64,000 bases of DNA from Thiodiazotropha sp040506195 (GTDB lineage Bacteria; Pseudomonadota; Gammaproteobacteria; Chromatiales; Chromatiaceae): positions 62,001 to 126,000 of the forward strand of contig JBEVXH010000008.1 in assembly GCA_040506195.1 (NCBI GenBank), written 5' to 3'. Numbering within the stretch: position 1 is the stretch's first letter; every line of letters begins with the position of its first letter. Both the position numbers and the translations under genes were made by a program. Positions 17,358-26,066 of this stretch are shown here, one piece after another. A model generated the notes under the pieces. It was not told where the DNA came from. It worked only from the letters and a program-made list of their open reading frames with translations, and ran no database searches.

Positions 17358-17506
17358 TGTGTCGCCTGTGTGCCGACGATTCGAAAGATACCTGTCCAGA
17401 AGGGGAATGAGGTTACGAGAAAGAACAGTGCAAGTCCGACCAGTCCCCAGGCCAGGCGTACATTCTTACGCCTCAGTTCGACTGTTTGATATTCAGGAAT
17501 ACGCAT
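17354..17506 (-). CDS. Small single-helix protein of the oxidase operon
   Basis: 50 residues (MRIPEYQTVELRRKN..., ending GTQATQ). A polar, basic N-terminus is followed by one membrane helix (about 19-37, with VGLALFFLVTSFPF). GAGGAG stands 7 bases before the ATG and the stop overlaps the cox11 start, so it is almost certainly translated. Short proteins in this position between subunit I and Cox11 are often annotated as cytochrome oxidase small assembly proteins; sequence alone cannot confirm the role. Confidence 0.85.
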   Translation of the reverse strand: MRIPEYQTVELRRKNVRLAWGLVGLALFFLVTSFPFWTGIFRIVGTQATQ

Positions 17507-17521
17507 AACTCCTCATGGCTC

Positions 17522-19117
17522 CTATTTGATTTGAGGGGCAACCGTCCAGGTGTGGAAGGCCGGTGGAGAGTCCAGCTCCCACTCGAGACCCTTCGCACCT
17601 TCCCAGGATCTACCCTCAGCCTTCTTGCCGCCGCGGATGGTCTTGATGATGATGTAGAGAAACAGCAGATGGCTGAGACCGAAGATCATCGCGCCGATGC
17701 TCGATACCACATTAAACTCGGTAAAGATCATGTTGTAGTCGACGATCCTTCGCGGCATTCCCGCCAGGCCAAGAAAGTGTTGTGGAAAGAAGGTGATGTT
17801 GAAACTGATGACGTTGGTCCAGAAAAAGAGTTTTCCCAGCTTCTCGTCATACATGTGTCCGGTCCATTTCGGCAGCCAGTAGAAGACGCCGGCAAACAGG
17901 CCGAATACCGCGCCGGGCATCAACACGTAGTGGAAATGCGCGACGACGAACATACTGTCGTGATACTGCATATCGGCGGGCACCACCGCCAGCATGACGC
18001 CGCTCAAACCGCCGAAGGTGAACATCAGGACGATACCGACCGCGAACAGCATCGGGGTTTCAAAGGTCATGGCGCCGCGCCACATGGTAGCGATGAAGTT
18101 GAAAACCATCAGGCCCACCGGTATGGAGATCAGAATAGTGCCGATCATGAAATAGGTGACCGCCCCCAGGGACATGCCGACGGTGTATTGATGATGCGCC
18201 CATACCACCATGCCGATGGTGGCCACGGCGAGCATGGCGCCGACCATCGATTTGTAACCGAACAGCGGCTTGCGCGCGAAGGTCGGTATCACGTGGGAGA
18301 GTACCCCGATGGAAGGCAGCAGCAGGATGTAGACCTCAGGATGACCGAAGAACCAGAACAGGTGTTGAAACAGAACCGGGTCACCGCCACCGGCCGCATC
18401 GAAGAAGCTGGTACCGAAATGGCGGTCGAACAGCAGCATGGTGACGCCGCCGGCCAAGACTGGTATCACCAGGATCAGCAGGAAGGCGGTGACCAGCCAG
18501 GTCCAGCAGAACATCGGCATCTTCATCAGGGTCATCCCCGGTGCACGCATATTCAGCAGGGTGACGATGATATTGATCGAAGCCAGTACTGAGGAGATAC
18601 CCAGCAGGTGGATGGCGAAGATCAGGAAGTCCATCGACATGCCAACCTGCACCGAGAGTGGCGGGTAGATGGTCCAGCCGGTATTGATCTGGGTACCGCC
18701 ACCGGGGAAGAAGGGCACCACAAAGGAGAGGATCAGCATGGTCGCTGCGGCCGGCAATACCCAGAAACTGAGGTTGTTCATGCGCGGCAGGGCCATGTCG
18801 GGGGCGCCGATCATCATCGGGATCATCCAGTTGGCCAAACCCGCTGCCGCCGGCATCACACCGCCGAATATCATGATCAAGGCGTGGTTGGTGACCAGGT
18901 TGTTATACAGATCCGGATCGAGCAACTGGATGCCCGGCTGGAACAGCTCCATGCGGATCAGCATGGCGCTGGCGCCACCGAGGAAGAGCATAATCAGTGC
19001 GAAAAACAGATAGAGGGTACCGATATCCTTGTGGTTGGTGCTGAAGAGCCAGCGCTTCCAGCCTTTCGGCGCCTCGTGATGGTGTGCCTCATCATGGGTC
19101 AGAGTGGTTGTACTCAT
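17522..19117 (-). CDS. coxA: Cytochrome c oxidase subunit I
   Basis: 531 residues, twelve hydrophobic segments. It is the catalytic subunit with heme a, heme a3 and CuB, reducing O2 and pumping protons. The CuB histidine and crosslinked tyrosine lie in FGHPEVYILLLP, the other CuB histidines in VWAHHQYT, and the heme a/a3 ligands in FVVAHFHYVL. The K-channel lysine is in GYKSMVGAM, and the glutamate of GHPE marks an A1-type enzyme; the D-channel segment GAPDMALPRMNN is also intact. GGAG precedes the ATG. It follows coxB by 14 bases. Confidence 0.98.
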   Translation of the reverse strand: MSTTTLTHDEAHHHEAPKGWKRWLFSTNHKDIGTLYLFFALIMLFLGGASAMLIRMELFQPGIQLLDPDLYNNLVTNHALIMIFGGVMPAAAGLANWMIPMMIGAPDMALPRMNNLSFWVLPAAATMLILSFVVPFFPGGGTQINTGWTIYPPLSVQVGMSMDFLIFAIHLLGISSVLASINIIVTLLNMRAPGMTLMKMPMFCWTWLVTAFLLILVIPVLAGGVTMLLFDRHFGTSFFDAAGGGDPVLFQHLFWFFGHPEVYILLLPSIGVLSHVIPTFARKPLFGYKSMVGAMLAVATIGMVVWAHHQYTVGMSLGAVTYFMIGTILISIPVGLMVFNFIATMWRGAMTFETPMLFAVGIVLMFTFGGLSGVMLAVVPADMQYHDSMFVVAHFHYVLMPGAVFGLFAGVFYWLPKWTGHMYDEKLGKLFFWTNVISFNITFFPQHFLGLAGMPRRIVDYNMIFTEFNVVSSIGAMIFGLSHLLFLYIIIKTIRGGKKAEGRSWEGAKGLEWELDSPPAFHTWTVAPQIK

Positions 19118-19131
19118 GTTTGAATTCTCCT

Positions 19132-20316
19132 CTATCTGGCCTGTTTGACGTCTGCAGGCTGCACGACATCACCCGTTTTGTTATCCCAGGCATTGCGCTC
19201 ATAGGTCACGATTGCTGCGATCTCAAGATCGTTAAGTGAACCCCAAGGCTGCATCGCAGTCCCTTCTTTACCCTTGATGACGATATCCAGGTGATCGGCA
19301 ATGGCCCCGGTGGCAATCGCCGATCCGGCTAGCGGTGGGAAGGCAGGCGGCAGCCCTACACCGGTGACCTGATGACAGGCCGCGCATTTTGTATCGTAGA
19401 GTGTTTTGCCCTTGGCCATCAGTTCGTCCATGCTCCAGGTCTTATCGACGCTTGCCTCAGCCGCGGCAGCCAGCTTGATCGCATTTTGATCGTCTACCCA
19501 TGCTGCGAACTTCTGTTGTGAAACCGATTCCACAACGATGGGCATGCGGGAGTGCCATGTGCCGCAGATTTCTGCACACTGGCCGCGAAAGACACCTTCC
19601 CGGTTGAGTTCGGCCCAGGTCTCGGTGACGTAGCCGGGAATGGCATCCTTCTTCACCGCCAGCTCAGGTACCCAGAAGGCGTGGAGGACGTCCGCAGAGG
19701 TGTGCAGAAAGCGGATCTTGACACCGGTGGGCAGGACCAGGCGGTTGTCGACTTCCCGCAGGTAGTGGTTCCCGGACTCCTCTGCCGGTACAAAGCGACT
19801 CTCCACCTTGATCCCGTGATCCAGATAGTCGAACTCCCACCACCACTGGTGGCCGGTCACCTTTACGTCCATGATGTTCTCTTCCTTCGGTACATCCCAG
19901 ACCTTTTTCAAAACCGCATCCGCCTTACCTGCAATGGTCAGGTCTACACCCAACACCATCACCGGCACGATAACCCAGGACCAGTTGCCAAACCATGAAT
20001 TATGAAACTCCTGGTCGGCTTCGTAGCCGCGGCTCTTGCGATGAAAATAGAGCGAGTAGAAGACGATCGCGAAGACGACTATCAGCAGGAATGTGGCGAT
20101 ACCCATAGTCATCATATGGATATCGAAGATCTCCTGGGCCACATTGGCTGCTGGTTCGGGGAAATTGAGACCGTACTCAGCCGCAGCATCGCCCATTACC
20201 AGGGACAGTGGCGCAAAAAGCCATAATCCGGGTAGGCGTGAACGGTTGGTCTGAATCACTCTGTCAATAGAGTCGGGTTTAAAGTTCCGTGTTTCTGTCT
20301 TTTGATTATTATGCAT
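19132..20316 (-). CDS. coxB: Cytochrome c oxidase subunit II with fused cytochrome c domain (caa3 type)
   Basis: 394 residues. After an N-terminal hydrophobic stretch and two membrane helices comes the CuA domain: the first ligand histidine is in TSADVLHAFWVPE, and the CuA loop is CAEICGTWHSRMP. A linker leads to a C-terminal class I cytochrome c with heme site CAACH near 307-311 and a methionine ligand likely in GTAMQPWG. The fusion makes this a caa3-type oxidase that can take electrons through its own heme c. The start at 20316 is five bases after the DUF2244 stop; a downstream start is possible because the first 30 residues are polar and unusual. Confidence 0.95.
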   Translation of the reverse strand: MHNNQKTETRNFKPDSIDRVIQTNRSRLPGLWLFAPLSLVMGDAAAEYGLNFPEPAANVAQEIFDIHMMTMGIATFLLIVVFAIVFYSLYFHRKSRGYEADQEFHNSWFGNWSWVIVPVMVLGVDLTIAGKADAVLKKVWDVPKEENIMDVKVTGHQWWWEFDYLDHGIKVESRFVPAEESGNHYLREVDNRLVLPTGVKIRFLHTSADVLHAFWVPELAVKKDAIPGYVTETWAELNREGVFRGQCAEICGTWHSRMPIVVESVSQQKFAAWVDDQNAIKLAAAAEASVDKTWSMDELMAKGKTLYDTKCAACHQVTGVGLPPAFPPLAGSAIATGAIADHLDIVIKGKEGTAMQPWGSLNDLEIAAIVTYERNAWDNKTGDVVQPADVKQAR

Positions 20317-20321
20317 ACCGA

Positions 20322-20801
20322 TCAGAAGCCCTCGATTGCGTTTCTAAGATTGTTGGCGAGCATTTCGCGCTCCTCTTCCAACAGATTTTTGCCTACTTCG
20401 ATATATTCGCCATGAGACCCGATCAAAAGTCGGCTTGGATACCAGCCTTTGGGATCTTGGTTCTGAATGATTTTCAGCCAGGCCTTGTGAAAACGCTTAA
20501 CTGCCTGACGGTTGCGGTTGTCGCCGATCCTCACATAGGTGTCATCAATATGGATGATTTCCTGCGAATGGGCACAAAAGCTGTGACAGTAGATGGCTAT
20601 GCCGACAATGCAGATCTCAAGCCCGGTGAAGGGCAGGACCAACCAGGCGCCAAGCGAAAGGAAATAGAGACCGACCAGGCCGATACACAACGCAAGCAAC
20701 AGAAATAGCCACTTGGATTGGTTCCAGGTCAGACTTCTGTTGGGTTGGACGACGAGTACAGCTTCATCACCGTTACTATTTTGTGGTGCTCTAAAGACCA
20801 T
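20322..20801 (-). CDS. DUF2244 family membrane protein, first gene of the oxidase operon
   Basis: 159 residues with two adjacent membrane helices (about 31-70) and a cytosolic C-terminal domain containing IHIDDTYVRIGDNRN and GSHGEYIEVGKNLLEEERE, the DUF2244 pattern. Members are commonly found with aa3/caa3 oxidase genes; the function is not known. It lies five bases before coxB on the same strand, downstream of the two FNR-like boxes, so it is probably the promoter-proximal gene of the operon. Confidence 0.88.
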   Translation of the reverse strand: MVFRAPQNSNGDEAVLVVQPNRSLTWNQSKWLFLLLALCIGLVGLYFLSLGAWLVLPFTGLEICIVGIAIYCHSFCAHSQEIIHIDDTYVRIGDNRNRQAVKRFHKAWLKIIQNQDPKGWYPSRLLIGSHGEYIEVGKNLLEEEREMLANNLRNAIEGF

Positions 20802-20851
20802 TTGCCATCCCGCAGTTAGCTCTGACGGCCGATGCTGCCTGGCGTCTAGTA

Positions 20852-20865
20852 TTGATATAAATCCA
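20852..20865. promoter_or_regulatory. FNR/ANR-like box, proximal
   Basis: TTGATATAAATCCA is one mismatch from the FNR/ANR consensus TTGATNNNNATCAA. It lies 51 bases upstream of the DUF2244 start codon, in the oxidase operon promoter region. Confidence 0.55.
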
Positions 20866-20873
20866 GTATTTTA

Positions 20874-20887
20874 TTGATCTGGGTCAA
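20874..20887. promoter_or_regulatory. FNR/ANR-like box, distal, overlapping a -35-like element
   Basis: TTGATCTGGGTCAA has one mismatch to TTGATNNNNATCAA. On the minus strand its end reads TTGACC, a good -35 hexamer directed toward the oxidase genes. Two boxes 22 bases apart, one on a -35-like sequence, suggest repression of the oxidase at low oxygen. Confidence 0.6.
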
Positions 20888-21085
20888 AAGAATATGACAA
20901 AGATGGGGCATAAAGCAATAACTAAGTCAGTTTATCGACTATTTATAAGGTACTGATAATTAATTAGAATTATAGAATATAGCGATTTTATTACGTGACC
21001 ATCCCTGAATGCGTGTCTATTCGGATTCTCAGTAGGCATCCATTGATCAAGCTCAGTTATATATGTCGATGAAAAGCTGGAATCC
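20888..21085. other. AT-rich region upstream of the oxidase operon promoter
   Basis: About 200 bases, strongly AT-rich at 20930-20995. No gene is supported. It separates the oxidase operon from the FmdE-like gene, which is on the same strand. Confidence 0.4.
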
Positions 21086-21637
21086 TTACCGGCAGGCTTT
21101 AGGGCCTGTTAACGACCTGATAAGCCGTGCATCCGGAAAGGCCTGGTCGAGATCAAGTGACCAGATATTCTCCGTCATGGCCTTTTTGAGTGATTCCAGG
21201 CGCTCATAGTGATGCTCATTTGCCTCATTCCGGTTGATGATGTCGAGCAGTTGAAGAAACTCGGATGAGACTATGCCGTCTGCCAGTCTCAGTTTTAGAT
21301 ACTGCTTGCCGTCGTTTACCCGCCAGCTGTAGTCCATATCACTTACACAACGGGTCTCGCCGGTAGTGCAGGTCAGTTGAAAACGTCCAGCGGATACGCA
21401 ACCGGTGACATATTCGATCGTATCTCTCACGCCAGGTCCGGGATGTCCGCTCTCGATGGTGAGATCCTGCCGCTCCCAGGTCTTCTCCGAGGAGAGCAGT
21501 TGTGCCGCGTATTGCAACATTCTGAAGGCAAGCGCGCAGCCCCAGTAAGCATTACCCCGATGGAACTCAAGCGCTTCCTCGAAACTGCGCGTCAGTAGCA
21601 CACCATTATCGATGATATGAATGTCAGTGGTTCTCAT
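21086..21637 (-). CDS. FmdE-like protein, C-terminus read into a repeat
   Basis: 183 residues from the ATG at 21637, which has AGGTG nine bases upstream; the frame is open to 21679 but without a better start. It resembles the formylmethanofuran dehydrogenase subunit E (FmdE) fold: FHRGNAYWGCALAFRM near 23-38 corresponds to the FHGHxCPGLxxGYR motif with the first cysteine absent, GHPGPGVRDTIEYVTGC near 62-78 to the central GC motif, and a later segment to its hydrophobic partner. FmdE-like proteins occur outside methanogens with unknown roles. The last eight residues (LTGPKACR) are encoded by a MITE-repeat end, so the natural C-terminus was probably replaced. The family call is moderate. Confidence 0.55.
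   Translation of the reverse strand: MRTTDIHIIDNGVLLTRSFEEALEFHRGNAYWGCALAFRMLQYAAQLLSSEKTWERQDLTIESGHPGPGVRDTIEYVTGCVSAGRFQLTCTTGETRCVSDMDYSWRVNDGKQYLKLRLADGIVSSEFLQLLDIINRNEANEHHYERLESLKKAMTENIWSLDLDQAFPDARLIRSLTGPKACR
21103..21116 (-). repeat. Single end of the MITE-like repeat inside the 3' end of the FmdE-like gene
   Basis: GGCCTGTTAACGAC preceded by TTAG (21099-21102) matches the repeat terminus. On the minus strand it is translated as part of the C-terminal tail. Confidence 0.6.
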
Positions 21638-22245
21638 CGCCGTCCGCACCTCAGTCGGATTTATTATAATTGAAAACATGTGATTTTGAGTGCATGAGCA
21701 TTGCGCAAGTGAGTCAGCCGAAATTATCGTGAACCGCCGGTGGCGGCAATTACTGAGGAATTATCTGCAATCATGACTATCACGCCGGCTATCGGAGTTC
21801 AGCGTATGGCCTATACATGGTGATCCAATGGAAGGCGCCCCGGAGCAGTTGCTGAAGTGCTGGTCATCTTGACCTCTATTGTGCTTGGGGTTCGTCTACT
21901 ACCTCTAACGACTGTGCAGATCCTGTGAGTCAATATGATAACAGCGGTGACCAGGGTATTGGCACTTGAACCCCGGAAGTGAATGTTATGAGTCGTTCAC
22001 CCATAGATTCGGATGCACTGTTGCTGACAGCCCATCTGCAGACCTTATTCTTGATATTTCAATCTGGCTTCGAATCATCATGGTCTGCGCGTCCGTTCTC
22101 TTGCTGGTAGAGACAGAGAAAACGATAATTCGTAATTCTGTTGAAAAGAGAATCCGGATGGAAGAGAGGGCAGAGAACCAGATACTCTGCCTTGGTGGGT
22201 TTACCAAGACAGAGTTGTAACAATAACTACCTAAGAGTCGGCAGT
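21638..22245. other. Intergenic region, no supported gene
   Basis: About 600 bases. Frames of 73-84 codons exist on both strands around 21966-22220, but they overlap each other, have no ribosome-binding site and show no familiar motif. The region should include the FmdE-like promoter (right of 21640). Confidence 0.4.
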
Positions 22246-22737
22246 TTATGCAGAGGAAGCTGCTTTCTTCTTGCTTCTGCGGCGACGACGAGTCCTTTTG
22301 TCAACGGACTTTTCGAGTGATTTTGCCGCTTTTTCAAACTCTTTAACCATCTTGCCGCGTGCTTTCTGCATCGCCGTATAGAGACCCTTGGCCAGACGTT
22401 CTGCCTTGCGTTGCTCGGCAGCAGCAGCTGTACGGGCCGCCTTGACCTCTTTCAGTTTGGCCTGGGCAGCAGCAAGACGCTCTTTAGCCTTTTCCTTGCT
22501 GACCTGGGTTTTCGCTTTGGCAACGGCAGCGCGTGCCTTGGTTACTCTTTCACCGGTGCTTTCCACTAGCTTGTCCTGGCGGTCTACAGCTTTTCCGGCT
22601 GAGTTCAATCTGCTCAGGGCGCGTTTATTGGAAGAGGATAAGGTGATTTCAGCCTGTAGAGCTTCGACAATAGTCTCCATTGAAACTACTTTTCTTTTTG
22701 CTCTACGACGCTTTTTCACGGTTTTCTTTAAGGCCAT
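22246..22737 (-). CDS. Histone H1-like, lysine/alanine-rich protein
   Basis: 163 residues with a strongly basic N-terminus (KKTVKKRRRAKRK), a long alanine/lysine/glutamate-rich middle (about 60-150) likely to form a continuous helix or coiled coil, and a very basic C-terminus (TRRRRRSKKKAASSA). The composition recalls bacterial histone H1-like or AlgP-type DNA-binding tails, though the regular KPAA repeats of those proteins are not present. Nucleoid or RNA binding is inferred from charge only. AAGGAG stands 6-7 bases before the ATG, and a long AT-rich upstream region suggests a strong promoter. It is a single gene without operon partners. Confidence 0.75.
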   Translation of the reverse strand: MALKKTVKKRRRAKRKVVSMETIVEALQAEITLSSSNKRALSRLNSAGKAVDRQDKLVESTGERVTKARAAVAKAKTQVSKEKAKERLAAAQAKLKEVKAARTAAAAEQRKAERLAKGLYTAMQKARGKMVKEFEKAAKSLEKSVDKRTRRRRRSKKKAASSA

Positions 22738-23078
22738 TGGTACTCCTTAGTGATTGAAGAAACATGCACAATATAGTTGCACTTTAATATAAGAACAACT
22801 CTTAAAGCCCTAATTATGTATAAAATCACTATTTTTTTTACTTTTTATCTCAATTTTATGCAATTAAATGGAAATGCAGATACAAGTTAAAAGCTTTCAG
22901 ACATACTATAAGTTTGAGATGACACTGCGGTTAGAACAGTAAATCGTTTGATTTAGTATTTTCTTTAGAAAAAGTTTAAGTGAACTTTACCCCGATGGAT
23001 TCAAACACCCGGTTATTTCGTTTTATTGTAAACCTCTTGCATAGAATGCAGCTATGCTCGTCAAAAAAGGCTTGATCC
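22738..23078. other. AT-rich divergent promoter region
   Basis: About 340 bases between the H1-like gene (minus) and the SLC13 permease gene (plus), very AT-rich at 22780-22870. No gene is supported; it must carry both promoters. Confidence 0.45.
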
Positions 23079-24908
23079 ATGTTAGATAATGGAGTGACAA
23101 ATCCACACACCCTGGCGGTCTTATCGCTCACCGTTGTTGCATTAATACTGTTCAGTCGTGAAAAGATCCCCTTAGAGACATCATCACTGTTGGTACTGAC
23201 GCTGCTTGCAGTGGGATTCGAACTATTTCCCTATCAAGGTGTGGCTGGGAAGATCAGCGCTATCGATTTTTTCCGCGGTTTCGGTCATGAAGCTTTGATT
23301 GCGGTTTGTGCATTGATGGTGGCTGGTCATGGATTGGTGCGTTCCGGTGCGCTTGAGCCGGTGGGTAGAGTATTGGCGAGATTGTGGAGCGCCAGCCCGA
23401 GCCTGTCGTTTTTGGCAACCCTGCTGATTGCGGGAATACTCAGCGCATTCATCAACAATACACCGATCGTCATACTGCTGCTGCCGATTCTGGTCAGTGT
23501 GTCACTACAGACCAATTCCAATGCATCATCTCTGCTGATGCCGATGGGCTTTGCAACCCTGATCGGTGGTATGAGCACAACCATTGGGACTTCAACGAAC
23601 TTGTTGGTGGTTGGTGTGGCTGCAGACCTGGGATTGCGTAAGATGGAAATGTTCGATTTCATTCTGCCCGCACTTATCGCCAATGCATTGGGACTGCTCT
23701 ATCTCTGGCTCATCGCACCGCGAATACTGCCGAAACGCGAGCTGGTATTGGCGGATAGCTCGCCAAGGGTATTTACTGCCCAATTGGTCATCAAGGAAGA
23801 TAGCACGGCGGCGGGTATGAAATTGTCGGAAGCGATAGCGCTTACCCACAATGTCATGAATGTAGACAGAGTTCGCCGCAGTGAGACAACTTACATAATG
23901 CCCCTGCCCGATGCGGTGATCTATCCGGGTGACAGGCTGCTGGTGCATGATACGCCCGCGCATCTGAAAGAGTTTGAGCAGCAGCTTGATGCAACCCTCT
24001 ACTCCGCAGGCGACGAGGTTGATGAAGACCATCCGCTACAGGCCCATGACCAACAACTCGCGGAGGCGATTATATTTCGGGGATCACCGTTGCAGAACAG
24101 GACCCTGAATGAGGTTCGCTTTGCCGACAGCTATCAACTTGTCGTTTTGGCAATTCACCGAGCCAATGAGCGTATCAAGGCGTTGCCGCAAGGATTGGGG
24201 AATCTCAATCTGAGAATTGGCGATGTCTTGCTGGTACAGGGTAAAAGAAGCCATATCAACGAATTGAAACAGCAGTCTATCGTGATGGTGCTCGATTCCA
24301 CCACCGACCTGCCCCATACCAGGAAGGCGCCCTATTCGCTGTTGATAATGTTGGGCGTTATCCTGTTGGCCGCATTCGGTATCCTGCCCATCGCGGTAAG
24401 CGCGATTGGCGGGGTATTGCTGATGCTGTTCTGCGGATGCCTCTCCTGGCGTGATGTCGGTCGTGCACTGAACGCACAGGTGATCCTGATCATCGTTGCA
24501 AGTCTGGCGCTGGGTAACGCCTTGCTGATGACCGGTGGCAGTGATTTTCTGGCGCACCTGTTTCTCAATGCCACCCAAGGCGCCTCATCAACTGTGGTAT
24601 TGAGCAGCCTGATCCTGGTGATGGCGTTATTAACGAATGTGGTATCCAATAACGCAGCGGCGGTTATCGGCACACCCATTGCCATCAGCATTGCGCATTC
24701 CCTGCAACTGCCGGCGGAGCCTTTCGTGCTGGCGGTGCTGTTCGGTGCGAATATGAGCTATGCCACGCCAATGGCCTACCAGACTAACCTGTTGGTCATG
24801 AGTGCGGGAAACTACAAATTTTCCGACTTTGCCCGTGTGGGATTGCCACTCATTGTCGTCATGTGGTTCGCCTACAGCTGGTTGCTACCCACCCTGTACC
24901 AGATTTGA
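23079..24908 (+). CDS. SLC13 family permease with two TrkA-C domains
   Basis: 609 residues. Two hydrophobic bundles (about 1-215 and 425-609) are interrupted by two RCK/TrkA-C-like cytosolic domains (about 228-310 and 325-400), the layout of the SLC13/DASS-type permeases annotated as sodium:sulfate, sulfate or dicarboxylate transporters. Characteristic segments are SAFINNTPIVILLLP near 125-139 and, in the second half, TNVVSNNAAAVIGTP, both part of the ion/anion site hairpins (SNT-type motifs; GTSTNLLV is also conserved). Sulfate export or uptake would suit a sulfur oxidiser, but the substrate cannot be read from sequence. It is a single gene, convergent with DUF1287. Confidence 0.88.
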   Translation: MLDNGVTNPHTLAVLSLTVVALILFSREKIPLETSSLLVLTLLAVGFELFPYQGVAGKISAIDFFRGFGHEALIAVCALMVAGHGLVRSGALEPVGRVLARLWSASPSLSFLATLLIAGILSAFINNTPIVILLLPILVSVSLQTNSNASSLLMPMGFATLIGGMSTTIGTSTNLLVVGVAADLGLRKMEMFDFILPALIANALGLLYLWLIAPRILPKRELVLADSSPRVFTAQLVIKEDSTAAGMKLSEAIALTHNVMNVDRVRRSETTYIMPLPDAVIYPGDRLLVHDTPAHLKEFEQQLDATLYSAGDEVDEDHPLQAHDQQLAEAIIFRGSPLQNRTLNEVRFADSYQLVVLAIHRANERIKALPQGLGNLNLRIGDVLLVQGKRSHINELKQQSIVMVLDSTTDLPHTRKAPYSLLIMLGVILLAAFGILPIAVSAIGGVLLMLFCGCLSWRDVGRALNAQVILIIVASLALGNALLMTGGSDFLAHLFLNATQGASSTVVLSSLILVMALLTNVVSNNAAAVIGTPIAISIAHSLQLPAEPFVLAVLFGANMSYATPMAYQTNLLVMSAGNYKFSDFARVGLPLIVVMWFAYSWLLPTLYQI

Positions 24909-24927
24909 GACGTCCCAATCCTACTCG

Positions 24928-25518
24928 CTAATCCCGGGGTGAATAGCGATAATGGCCGGTAATCGGATAGTCAAATAGCATATCCTCCAGCTTTGGGCCT
25001 GAACCGATGTTGTGGATGATGAGAGGCGACCCTGTCCGTTGATCGATCTTATCGCTGACAATACCGATATGAGGCAGGTTGCCAGGCAGCATCCAGGTAA
25101 CTATTTCACCTGGTTTGTAGTCACTCCCATGGTGGGATACGGGCAGGCTTTTTCCCTGACGTGTGAAAAAACGTTGTAGATTCGGCACGCGCCGATGATC
25201 GATGTTTTTGTCGGTTTGTGTCAGGCCCCATATCCGCCGTGAGGGGTAGAGATCAAAATGGGATGCCATATCCTCATGAACCAGTTGTTGCAGATCAACA
25301 CCAAGTGCGCGATAAGAACGGATCAATACATCGGTACAGACACCAGCATTATTCGGTATATCGCCATTAGGATATGCGATTGGTATGTAAGAGCCGTCGT
25401 ATCTGACAGCATGTTTAGTGCGTTCCATTGCCGCAGTTACGAGTCTATCCTCGAACTGTCCCGCCAGGCAGCAGACAGGCAACTGCAGCATTATTACGGT
25501 AAATAGTGTTCTCAGCAT
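24928..25518 (-). CDS. DUF1287 family protein (predicted secreted, NlpC/P60-like fold)
   Basis: 196 residues. A hydrophobic N-terminus (about 1-19, ending CCLAGQF) looks like a signal peptide, perhaps of a lipoprotein. The mature part has the DUF1287 pattern: NNAGVCTDVLIRSYRALGVDLQQLVHED (a likely catalytic cysteine at C61), HRRVPNLQRFF, then PGEIVTWMLPGNLPHIGIVSD with a histidine at the expected place and HNIGSGP. The family is thought to belong to the cysteine-peptidase/amidase fold; its substrate is unknown. It converges on the SLC13 gene 20 bases away. Confidence 0.88.
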   Translation of the reverse strand: MLRTLFTVIMLQLPVCCLAGQFEDRLVTAAMERTKHAVRYDGSYIPIAYPNGDIPNNAGVCTDVLIRSYRALGVDLQQLVHEDMASHFDLYPSRRIWGLTQTDKNIDHRRVPNLQRFFTRQGKSLPVSHHGSDYKPGEIVTWMLPGNLPHIGIVSDKIDQRTGSPLIIHNIGSGPKLEDMLFDYPITGHYRYSPRD

Positions 25519-25817
25519 GAAGTTAGGATATCAAATAGCCTGTTTAAGGCACACTATTTATCGAGCCTGTATTCACTATGGATGATGACTGACCAAACCG
25601 CTTAATCACACGGTTGTTACATTCAGGAAAGGCTTGTTCAGCGACGAGATGAATCGATTTGTTCAATTCAGGGTAGGCAGGAGTCGAATGACACGATTGC
25701 GAACATACCCAATCAGGTTGCGCCGTTGCAGAAGCACTTTGCATGGATGCAGATATGGCTGCATCGGAAAACAGGCTGATATGAATCCGCCTGTAATCCG
25801 ATGGATCGGGAAGATAG
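25519..25817. other. Intergenic region, nothing identified
   Basis: About 300 bases between two minus-strand genes. Short open frames on both strands lack ribosome-binding sites and recognisable motifs. Confidence 0.4.
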
Positions 25818-26066
25818 CTATTTCTTGATCAATCCAACGATAAACAGCAATATTGCAGCACCTGCAACCGCAGTAATCAATGATCCGATCAGCCCGTTAA
25901 CAGAAAGTCCAAGGAGTCCGAAAACCCAACCACCGATAAATGCCCCAATCACGCCAACAATAATATTGCCGAGCAGACCGAAACCGCCGCCTTTCATAAT
26001 GGTGCCTGCCAGCCAACCCGCAACCGCACCGATTGCCAGAAAAATTAACAGAGAAGTTAAATCCAT
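25818..26066 (-). CDS. GlsB/YeaQ/YmgE family stress-response membrane protein
   Basis: 82 residues with three glycine-rich membrane helices. Typical motifs are AVAGWLAGTIMKGGGFGLLGNIIVGVIG-like spacing (residues 14-41) and IGGWVFGLLGL. The family is small inner-membrane proteins often induced by envelope or osmotic stress; the biochemical role is unknown. AAGGAGCCC stands upstream of the ATG at 26066. It is a single gene. Confidence 0.92.
   Translation of the reverse strand: MDLTSLLIFLAIGAVAGWLAGTIMKGGGFGLLGNIIVGVIGAFIGGWVFGLLGLSVNGLIGSLITAVAGAAILLFIVGLIKK

Noticed and set aside
17486..18592. Long open frame (368 codons) on the plus strand, antisense to coxA
   Set aside because: It mirrors the codon structure of coxA; the product is histidine/glutamine/glycine-rich low-complexity sequence with no family pattern.
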